A stretch of 6,210 bases of DNA from Firmicutes bacterium UBA1768 (GTDB lineage: Bacteria; Bacillota; Clostridia; Peptostreptococcales; Anaerovoracaceae), in the NCBI GenBank assembly GCA_002315335.1, contig DCGW01000034.1:11801-18010 (forward strand). The letters are read 5' to 3'. The notes under the pieces were generated by a model. It made no database searches and was not told the DNA's origin. It saw only the letters and a list, made by a program, of their open reading frames with translations. Each line of letters opens with the position of its first letter. The stretch's first letter is position 1. Shown here piece by piece: positions 1 to 5,385 of the stretch. Position numbers and translations under genes: made by a program.

Positions 1-2260
1 AGAAGTCAGCTTCCTTAGCGATTTCGTCAGCTGTGAGACATGCTCTTGGGATTTCTATCATTGTACCAACTTCATACTTAAGGTCGAAGTTTGCAGCCTT
101 GATTTCAGCATCAGCAGTTTCAACAACGAAGTTCTTAACATATTTGTATTCCTTAAGCTCTGATGTGAGAGGAATCATGATTTCAGGAACAACCTTCCAT
201 TCAGGATGAGCCTTCTGAACATTGATAGCAGCTCTGATAACAGCCTTTGTCTGCATTACAGCGATTTCAGGATATGTAACCGCAAGACGGCAGCCTCTGT
301 GACCCATCATCGGGTTAACTTCGTGGAGACCATCAACTAAAGCCTTGATGTAGTCGAGTGACTTGCCCTGAGCCTTAGCTAAGAGAGCCATTTCTTCTTC
401 AGTTGTAGGTACGAACTCGTGAAGTGGTGGGTCAAGGAATCTGATGGTAACAGGATAGCCTTCAAGAGCCTCGAAAATCTTTTCAAAGTCACCCTGCTGA
501 TAAGGAAGAATCTTATCGAGTGCAGCCTCTCTTGCTTCAGCGGTTTCTGCGCAGATCATTTCTCTGAAAGCTGCGATTCTGTCAGCTTCAAAGAACATAT
601 GCTCTGTTCTGCAGAGACCAATACCTTCAGCACCTAATTCTCTTGCCTTCTTTGAATCCTGAGGTGTATCAGCGTTTGTTCTTACCTTTAACTTTCTATA
701 CTTGTCTGTCCATGCCATAATTCTTCCAAAGTAGCCGGAGATTGAAGCATCTACTGTAGCAATGACACCTTCATAGATATTACCTGTTGTACCATCGATG
801 GAGATGAAGTCGCCTTCCTTGAAGGTCTTTCCGCCGAGCTCAAACTTCTTGTTTGCTTCATCCATCTTGATGTCGCCGCAGCCTGATACGCAGCATTCGC
901 CCATGCCTCTTACTGTGAGGATACCTTCTGCAGCCTTCATGCCTGTGATATCTTCAGGAGATGTTTCCAGTCTCACTAAGATAACCTTTTCTCCCTTGTC
1001 AGCCCATACAACCGCATCGTCAGCTGTGAATACAACCTTACCGCAGGCAGCACCCGGAGAAGCACCGAGACCCTTGCCAAGAGGCTTAGCAGCCTTAAGT
1101 GCAGCAGTATCAAACTGTGGGTGAAGCAGTGTGTCGAGGTTACGAGGGTCGATCATGAGAACAGCCTGTTTTTCATCGATCATGCCTTCATCTACTAAGT
1201 CACAGGCAATCTTGAGAGCAGCCTGAGCTGTTCTCTTGCCGTTTCTGCACTGGAGCATGTATAACTTTCCGTTTTCTACGGTAAATTCCATATCCTGCAT
1301 GTCTCTGTAGTGGTCTTCGAGAATTCCGCAAACCTTTACAAAGTCATCATAAGCCTGAGGGAATTTTTCTTCCATCTGCTTGATAGGCATTGGTGTTCTA
1401 ACGCCTGCTACTACGTCTTCGCCCTGCGCATTGTTTAAGAATTCGCCCATGAGCTTCTTTTCGCCTGTAGCCGGGTCACGTGTAAATGCAACACCTGTAC
1501 CTGAGTTGTCATTTAAGTTACCGAATACCATAGGCATTACGGAAACTGCAGTACCCCATGAATAAGGGATGTCGTTATCTCTTCTGTATACGTTAGCTCT
1601 TGGGTTGTCCCATGAACGGAATACAGCCTTTATAGCTTCCTTGAGCTGAACGATAGGATCTGTTGGGAAATCTTCTCCCAGCTGCTGCTTATAAGCTGCC
1701 TTGAACTGTTCTGCTAATTCTTTGAGGTCAGCAGCAGTAAGGTCTACGTCGAATTCTACTCCCTTAGCAGCCTTCATCTTGTCGATAAGCTCTTCAAAAT
1801 ACTTTTTGCCAACGCCCATTACTACGTCTGAGAACATCTGAATGAAACGTCTGTATGAATCGTATACGAAACGTTCAAACTTTGGATCCGGATTTCCTGC
1901 GATCATTGCAGCAACTACGTCTTCATTGATACCGAGATTTAATACTGTGTCCATCATGCCCGGCATAGAAGCTCTTGCGCCTGAACGAACTGAAACCAGT
2001 AAAGGATTTTTTGCATCGCCGAACTTCTTGCCGTTGATTTCTTCCATCTTAGCAACATAGTCCATTACCTGACCCATGATTTCGTCATTTACCTTGCCGC
2101 CGTCTTCATAGTACTGTGTGCAGGCTTCTGTTGTAATGGTGAAACCCTGTGGTACTGGAAGACCGATATTAGTCATTTCAGCAAGATTGGCACCTTTTCC
2201 TCCCAGAAGGTTTCTCATATCTTTGTTGCCTTCTGTAAACGCGTATACGAATTTACCCAT
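1..2260 (-). CDS. ppdK: Pyruvate, phosphate dikinase, 3'-truncated by window; lacks the catalytic His loop
   Basis: PPDK interconverts ATP + phosphate + pyruvate and AMP + PPi + PEP in the cytosol; in anaerobic Clostridia it often serves PPi-linked glycolysis. I see 753 codons of about 865; the C-terminus is off-window. The N-terminal ATP-grasp region is complete: GGKG with Lys22, SVRSGARASMPGMMDT, SGTGVAFTRDP, and DMEF...LQCRNGKR with E325 and Q337. The C-terminal PEP/pyruvate barrel starts normally, with R551 (GLCRTEH), R607 (IRFLDPP) and E736 (MIEIPRA), matching R561, R617 and about E745 of the C. symbiosum enzyme. The swivelling domain is abnormal: R451 joins G452 directly (ILTVR-GMGECC), where relatives have GGMTSHAAVVAR between, so the phospho-His and adjacent regulatory Thr are absent. 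No stop or frameshift occurs. The ATG at 2260-2258 has an ideal ribosome binding site. Family assignment is near certain; activity of this form is doubtful. Confidence 0.96.
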   Translation of the reverse strand, partial: MGKFVYAFTEGNKDMRNLLGGKGANLAEMTNIGLPVPQGFTITTEACTQYYEDGGKVNDEIMGQVMDYVAKMEEINGKKFGDAKNPLLVSVRSGARASMPGMMDTVLNLGINEDVVAAMIAGNPDPKFERFVYDSYRRFIQMFSDVVMGVGKKYFEELIDKMKAAKGVEFDVDLTAADLKELAEQFKAAYKQQLGEDFPTDPIVQLKEAIKAVFRSWDNPRANVYRRDNDIPYSWGTAVSVMPMVFGNLNDNSGTGVAFTRDPATGEKKLMGEFLNNAQGEDVVAGVRTPMPIKQMEEKFPQAYDDFVKVCGILEDHYRDMQDMEFTVENGKLYMLQCRNGKRTAQAALKIACDLVDEGMIDEKQAVLMIDPRNLDTLLHPQFDTAALKAAKPLGKGLGASPGAACGKVVFTADDAVVWADKGEKVILVRLETSPEDITGMKAAEGILTVRGMGECCVSGCGDIKMDEANKKFELGGKTFKEGDFISIDGTTGNIYEGVIATVDASISGYFGRIMAWTDKYRKLKVRTNADTPQDSKKARELGAEGIGLCRTEHMFFEADRIAAFREMICAETAEAREAALDKILPYQQGDFEKIFEALEGYPVTIRFLDPPLHEFVPTTEEEMALLAKAQGKSLDYIKALVDGLHEVNPMMGHRGCRLAVTYPEIAVMQTKAVIRAAINVQKAHPEWKVVPEIMIPLTSELKEYKYVKNFVVETADAEIKAANFDLKYEVGTMIEIPRACLTADEIAKEADF
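2234..2247. promoter_or_regulatory. cre-like near-palindrome inside the ppdK start
   Basis: TGTAAACGCGTATA on the plus strand matches the Bacillota catabolite-responsive element consensus TGWAANCGNTNWCA at 12 of 14 positions. It sits in a near-perfect 14-base palindrome centred on ACGCGT, within codons 5-9 of ppdK. CcpA sites just inside a gene start can act as roadblocks. The bases also encode residues normal for this part of PPDK, so chance is quite possible. Confidence 0.2.
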
Positions 2261-2267
2261 TATAATT

Positions 2268-2273
2268 CCTCCT
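2268..2273 (-). promoter_or_regulatory. Ribosome binding site of ppdK
   Basis: Read on the minus strand this is AGGAGG, a full Shine-Dalgarno match, followed by a 7-base AT-only spacer and the ATG at 2260. It fixes the ppdK start and suggests strong translation. Confidence 0.9.
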
Positions 2274-2278
2274 GAATA

Positions 2279-2284
2279 ATTATA
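2279..2284 (-). promoter_or_regulatory. Possible -10 box for ppdK
   Basis: Minus-strand TATAAT lies in a very AT-rich stretch (2261-2306) upstream of ppdK, with a weak -35 candidate TTAATA (4 of 6) about 17 bases further up. If used, the transcript would start almost at the ribosome binding site, leaving an unusually short leader. An alternative is GATAAT nearer 2296-2301. The case for a separate ppdK promoter rests mainly on the preceding hairpin and the AT-rich region; the exact box is uncertain. Confidence 0.3.
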
Positions 2285-2306
2285 ATAAATTTTATTATCT
2301 ATATTA

Positions 2307-2338
2307 AATGAGCGGTATTTCCAGCCTCATTAAATACC
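2307..2338. repeat. Two interleaved inverted repeats upstream of ppdK
   Basis: Minus-strand order is GGTATTT (2338-2332), AATGAG (2331-2326), GCTGG, AAATACC (2320-2314), G, CTCATT (2312-2307). GGTATTT is an exact complement of AAATACC (7 pairs) and AATGAG of CTCATT (6 pairs), and the two pairings cross. The arrangement fits either a pseudoknot-like or either/or RNA leader, or a composite operator in DNA. The one-base link between the last two arms makes simultaneous pairing in a simple H-type pseudoknot sterically hard. I do not recognise a known riboswitch. Confidence 0.4.
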
Positions 2339-2363
2339 AAAACTGACATAATCCTTTAACCAC

Positions 2364-2398
2364 GAACAGCCGCCCCCGTTTTTTGGAGGCAGCCGCCC
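2364..2398 (-). terminator. GC-rich hairpin after glyQS, probable transcript end or attenuating structure
   Basis: Starting nine bases beyond the glyQS stop codon, the minus-strand RNA can form a 14-pair stem: 5' arm 2398-2385 (GGGCGGCTGCCTCC), loop AAAAAAC, 3' arm 2377-2364 (GGGGGCGGCTGTTC). Nine pairs are Watson-Crick and five are G-U. On the plus strand those five would be C-A mismatches, so the fold favours RNA transcribed in the gene direction. No U-run follows the stem, so this is not a textbook intrinsic terminator; it may instead protect the 3' end or act with a factor. Confidence 0.55.
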
Positions 2399-2407
2399 TA
2401 AGAATTA

Positions 2408-3814
2408 TTAAAATACAAGCTTTTCTTCGATGAAGCTTCTGATGTCTGCGATAGGAACTCTTACCTGTTCCATAGAGTCTCTTTCTCTGATTGTTACGCA
2501 GTTATCTTCTGCTGTTTCGAAGTCAACTGTGATGCAGAACGGAGTTCCGATTTCGTCCTGTCTTCTGTATCTCTTGCCGATTGAGCCTGCAGCATCGTAG
2601 TCAACCATGAAGTATTTTGAAAGCTCTGCATGGAGTTCCTCTGCCTGCTCGCCGAGCTTGTTCTTCTGAAGAGGAAGAACGCAAGCCTTGAAAGGTGCAA
2701 GTGCAGGGTGAAGCCTTAATACAGTTCTGATGTCTTCGTTGCCCTTAGCATCAACAAGCTTTTCTTCGTCGTATGCATCAACGAGGAAAGCAAGAGTTAC
2801 TCTGTCTGCGCCGAGTGACGGCTCTATACAATAAGGAATATATTTTTCATTTGTATCAGGGTCAACATAGTTTAATGTTTCACCTGAGTGGTTTGTATGC
2901 TGAGTGAGGTCGAAGTCTGTTCTGTCAGCAATGCCCCAGAGCTCGCCCCAGCCAAACGGGAACATGAACTCGATGTCTGTTGTTGCATTTGAATAATGTG
3001 AAAGTTCTTCCTGCTCATGGTCTCTTAATCTGATGTTTTCTTCCTTAACACCGAGGCTGAGAATCCAATCTACACAGAACTTTCTCCAGTATTCAAACCA
3101 TTCGAGGTCTTCGCCTGGCTTACAGAAGAATTCTAATTCCATCTGCTCGAATTCTCTTGTTCTGAAGGTGAAATTGCCTGGTGTAATTTCGTTTCTGAAG
3201 GACTTACCTATCTGACCGATACCAAACGGGAGCTTCTTTCTTGTTGTTCTCTGAACGTTTTTGAAGTTTACAAATATACCCTGTGCAGTTTCAGGTCTTA
3301 AGAAAATTTCTGCCTTTGAATCCTCTGTTACACCCTGGAAGGTCTTGAACATAAGGTTAAACTGTCTGATTCCTGTGAAATCCGACTTTCCGCAGTCAGG
3401 ACAAGGGATATTATTTTCAGCAATGTAGCTTTCAAGCTTTTCATTTGACCAACCGTCTACTGCTACGCCTTCGATATTATTTTCTTTGAGCCAATCTTCG
3501 ATAAGCTTGTCTGCTCTGAATCTTGACTTACAGCTCTTGCAGTCGATAAGAGGGTCGTTAAAGCCGCCAACGTGACCGGAAGCAACCCAGGTCTGTGGGT
3601 TCATGAGGATAGCAGCGTCAAGACCTACATTTAACTTGGATTCCTGGATGAATTTTCTCCACCAGGCCTTTTTTACGTTATTCTTGAGTTCAACGCCTAA
3701 AGGACCATAGTCCCAAGTATTTGCTAATCCACCATAGATTTCCGAACCAGGGAAAACAAAGCCTCTTCCCTTGGCTAAAGCCACTATTTTGTCCATTGTA
3801 AAGTCTCTTGCCAT
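2408..3814 (-). CDS. glyQS: Glycine--tRNA ligase, single-chain alpha2 type
   Basis: This class II synthetase charges tRNA-Gly with glycine using ATP in the cytosol. The 468-residue length and sequence fit the homodimeric form found in many Clostridia, Staphylococcus and Mycoplasma, not the two-subunit GlyQ/GlyS form. Visible in order: N-terminal [12 protein letters not shown] and WDYGPLG (residues 18-40); a likely zinc site formed by C92, C95, C138 and C141; motif 2 with R207-N-E209 and [10 protein letters not shown] (217-226); motif 3 EPSLGADR (331-338) with R338; and the anticodon-binding domain from about residue 367 ([14 protein letters not shown]), ending in [15 protein letters not shown]. 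All core motifs are intact. The ATG at 3814 is set by an AAGGAG site six bases upstream and by homologous N-termini. It lies 35 bases after the DUF4342 gene, likely co-transcribed. No T-box leader is present in that gap. Confidence 0.97.
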   Translation of the reverse strand: MARDFTMDKIVALAKGRGFVFPGSEIYGGLANTWDYGPLGVELKNNVKKAWWRKFIQESKLNVGLDAAILMNPQTWVASGHVGGFNDPLIDCKSCKSRFRADKLIEDWLKENNIEGVAVDGWSNEKLESYIAENNIPCPDCGKSDFTGIRQFNLMFKTFQGVTEDSKAEIFLRPETAQGIFVNFKNVQRTTRKKLPFGIGQIGKSFRNEITPGNFTFRTREFEQMELEFFCKPGEDLEWFEYWRKFCVDWILSLGVKEENIRLRDHEQEELSHYSNATTDIEFMFPFGWGELWGIADRTDFDLTQHTNHSGETLNYVDPDTNEKYIPYCIEPSLGADRVTLAFLVDAYDEEKLVDAKGNEDIRTVLRLHPALAPFKACVLPLQKNKLGEQAEELHAELSKYFMVDYDAAGSIGKRYRRQDEIGTPFCITVDFETAEDNCVTIRERDSMEQVRVPIADIRSFIEEKLVF

Positions 3815-3820
3815 TTCATT

Positions 3821-3826
3821 CTCCTT
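3821..3826 (-). promoter_or_regulatory. Ribosome binding site of glyQS
   Basis: Minus-strand AAGGAG lies six bases before the ATG at 3814. An out-of-frame ATG falls within the spacer, but the homologous N-terminus ([19 protein letters not shown]) supports the downstream start. Confidence 0.85.
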
Positions 3827-3849
3827 GCACTTGTATATTAATTATTATT

Positions 3850-4530
3850 TTATTCGTTTTCTTCTGTTTCTTCTTTGAATTCGCAGTCAAACTCACAGCT
3901 TTTACAATCTGTTCCGCTGAATTCACACATTCCGTCTTCACTGAAGTCGAAAGGTCCTTCCGCATTTGCCTGCGCTCTTTTATCCATAGCCTCACGAGCC
4001 TTGTACTTTGCATTTTCAAAGGCATCGCCCGCTTTAATCTTTGCATCCTCAAAGGCATCGCTTGCCTTTTCACCGGCAGCGTAAACCAGGTCCTCAGCCT
4101 TGTCTCTGATATCGTTAATTCTTCCACCGCTGAGCTCGTTAACATCAACTATGTCGCCATTGCTCTTTTCAATGAAAATCTCGCATTTTGCCGCAAGTGC
4201 AGCTGTCATCGCAACAATAGTTGGAATTGGGAAGATAATTGTACTGACAGCCCCTGCTGTTACCGGCACATTTAATACTACTTCTCCGTTTTTTCTGAAC
4301 TGAATTTTTGTTATATTTCCTTTTTTTACCAGTTCCTTAAGCTTATCGATAACAGAACAGGAGCCGCCTCCGCAGGATGATTGAGCTGCAGCTTCAGCCT
4401 CAGCCTCCTCAATGTAGATAATAGCATCAACTACATTGCCATCGCATTTTTCGAGAGCTTCTTTTGCCATCTTGTAGCTTGCACCGGTTCTGTCCTTGAC
4501 CATTTCAATTTTTTCAAGTGTAATTTCCAT
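3850..4530 (-). CDS. UBA/TS-N-like and DUF4342 domain protein with 11-residue repeats and Cys-rich tail
   Basis: Function is unknown. The 226 residues divide into: a helical head at 1-42 resembling the UBA/TS-N fold of EF-Ts and nascent-chain factors (ITLEKIEMVKDRTGASYKMA, then ALEKCDGNVVDAIIYI); a short linker with C53-GGG-S-C58; a DUF4342-like core at about 59-122 (VIDKLKELVKKGNITKIQFR) with a hydrophobic stretch at 84-115 (NVPVTAGAVSTIIFPIPTIV) that could be a membrane segment or a buried core; a helical region at 145-188 of four 11-residue units (type ASDAFEDAKIK); and an acidic tail with C202, C209, C212 and C216. There is no signal peptide. Translation starts at ATG 4530 after AAAGGAA. 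A 91-base gap separates it from recO and 35 bases from glyQS. The place between recO and glyQS and the TS-N head hint at a translation or envelope role, but that is inference. Confidence 0.85.
   Translation of the reverse strand: MEITLEKIEMVKDRTGASYKMAKEALEKCDGNVVDAIIYIEEAEAEAAAQSSCGGGSCSVIDKLKELVKKGNITKIQFRKNGEVVLNVPVTAGAVSTIIFPIPTIVAMTAALAAKCEIFIEKSNGDIVDVNELSGGRINDIRDKAEDLVYAAGEKASDAFEDAKIKAGDAFENAKYKAREAMDKRAQANAEGPFDFSEDGMCEFSGTDCKSCEFDCEFKEETEENE
3967..4098 (-). repeat. 33-base tandem units encoding an 11-residue amphipathic repeat
   Basis: Four units of 11 codons encode residues 145-188: AEDLVYAAGEK, ASDAFEDAKIK, AGDAFENAKYK and AREAMDKRAQA. Ala at position 1 and Asp/Glu at position 3 recur in all four. 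The middle two are also alike in DNA: plus-strand 4007-4032 and 4040-4065 differ at four of 26 positions, with a period of exactly 33 bases. An 11-residue period is typical of extended amphipathic helices such as those of LEA and apolipoprotein-like proteins. Confidence 0.75.
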
Positions 4531-4536
4531 CTTTAA

Positions 4537-4543
4537 TTCCTTT
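4537..4543 (-). promoter_or_regulatory. Ribosome binding site of the DUF4342 gene
   Basis: Minus-strand AAAGGAA lies six bases before ATG 4530. It is weaker than the other sites in the window but well placed. The rest of the 91-base gap (4531-4621) shows no clear promoter, terminator or small gene. Confidence 0.65.
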
Positions 4544-4621
4544 CCGAAAGCCGTGCCTGGTCGCCTTATTCACCTTCCGCTTTTGAAAATCAAAGCAGCT
4601 TGCAAGGAGGGCACTTACCTT

Positions 4622-5374
4622 CTATACATTTTTAACCCTTTCACTCTTTAATTCGTTAATGTCTAAATGATACCTCGAATATTCTCTGATTAGTCGATTT
4701 ATTTCCCCTAACGACTCCTCTTCGAGATAAATCTTCTCCAGTTTTTTCATCGGAGTACGAATTAAGTACCTTATCCTGTCAATTATAGCAGAATCATTCC
4801 TGTAAATCAATGGATTATCTCTTTTTGACACCTCACTTATGCAATTTCTGCACACGCAGCCGCCGGCTTCATTTACAAACATATAATCATCATATTTTTT
4901 CCCGCAAATCACGCAGCTTTCTACCTCGGGAGCAACGCCCATAACAGACACCGCCTTGATTTGAAAAGCTGTGGTCAGGAAGGAATGTGCCCTTGTTCTC
5001 TTTTCCAGAACATCGAAATAGTCCTTAAGCAAGTCAAAAAAATGCGACGACGGCACGCTCTCCTCGAGAAGCTTTTCGGTAAACTCAAGAATAAAGGAAC
5101 CCTCAAGATAACGGTCTACATCTTCCCCTATTCCGAACCACGACTTCACAGTTTCAGCTTTTCCGAGGCTATAATAATCTCTGCCGGTATAAATGTCGTA
5201 GTATCCGAGAGTAAAGGGCTTAAAAGCCAGACTCCCCTTGTTTTTGCCATTCATTTTATTACCGGCAACCGATACAGATATTTTCCCAAAGCGCTCAGTA
5301 AAAATTGAAAGCATACGACGGTCACCGGGTATTTTAATCTGTCTCAAAACTATTCCGGCTGTGTTGTACTGCAT
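4622..5374 (-). CDS. recO: DNA repair protein RecO
   Basis: RecO binds and anneals single-stranded DNA and, with RecR (and RecF), loads RecA onto SSB-coated gaps in recombinational repair. The 250-residue length is normal. The N-terminal OB fold is visible at about 1-80 (TAGIVLRQIKIPGDRRMLSI, FGKISVSVAGNK, LGYYDIYTGRDYYSL), followed by a helical domain. A zinc-ribbon pair, C154-VI-C157-G and C175-RN-C178 (in GGCVCRNC), sits where RecO proteins carry their Cys4 site; C173 is an extra Cys. The C-terminal helices end in LIREYSRYHLDINELKS, a typical RecO ending (YHL-lk-lkS). The ATG at 5374 is nine bases after the era stop, and its ribosome binding site overlaps that stop, so the two genes are very likely co-transcribed and translationally coupled. 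The era-recO pairing is common in Bacillota. Confidence 0.95.
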   Translation of the reverse strand: MQYNTAGIVLRQIKIPGDRRMLSIFTERFGKISVSVAGNKMNGKNKGSLAFKPFTLGYYDIYTGRDYYSLGKAETVKSWFGIGEDVDRYLEGSFILEFTEKLLEESVPSSHFFDLLKDYFDVLEKRTRAHSFLTTAFQIKAVSVMGVAPEVESCVICGKKYDDYMFVNEAGGCVCRNCISEVSKRDNPLIYRNDSAIIDRIRYLIRTPMKKLEKIYLEEESLGEINRLIREYSRYHLDINELKSERVKNV

Positions 5375-5380
5375 CGTCTT

Positions 5381-5385
5381 CTCCT
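5381..5385 (-). promoter_or_regulatory. Ribosome binding site of recO overlapping the era stop
   Basis: The minus strand reads TAT-TAG-GAG-AAG-ACG-ATG. AGGAG shares its first two bases with the era TAG stop (5386-5384) and lies six bases before the recO ATG. Ribosomes ending on era would sit on the recO start region, supporting coupling. Confidence 0.85.

Noticed and set aside
798..1124. 108-codon plus-strand reading frame
   Set aside because: It is antisense to the conserved swivelling domain of ppdK, has low-complexity composition and no ribosome binding site or recognisable domain.
1..2260. Labelling ppdK a pseudogene
   Set aside because: The frame is open without stops or frameshifts and all other visible motifs are intact. 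The missing loop predicts loss of function, but a sequence error is equally possible, so it is kept as a CDS with the defect recorded.
3808..4275. 155-codon plus-strand reading frame with hydrophobic and Cys-rich parts
   Set aside because: It is antisense to the DUF4342 gene and the glyQS start; its composition follows from the coding of the opposite strand, and no ribosome binding site is seen.
4573..4600. Imperfect GCTTTGA/TCAAAAGC hairpin in the recO-DUF4342 gap as a terminator
   Set aside because: The stem is short, bulged and AT-rich, with no following U-run on the minus strand, so it does not support a transcript end.
4604..4610. Plus-strand AAGGAGG resembling a strong ribosome binding site
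   Set aside because: No plus-strand start codon with a meaningful frame follows at a suitable distance; it falls in the recO-DUF4342 gap and appears fortuitous.
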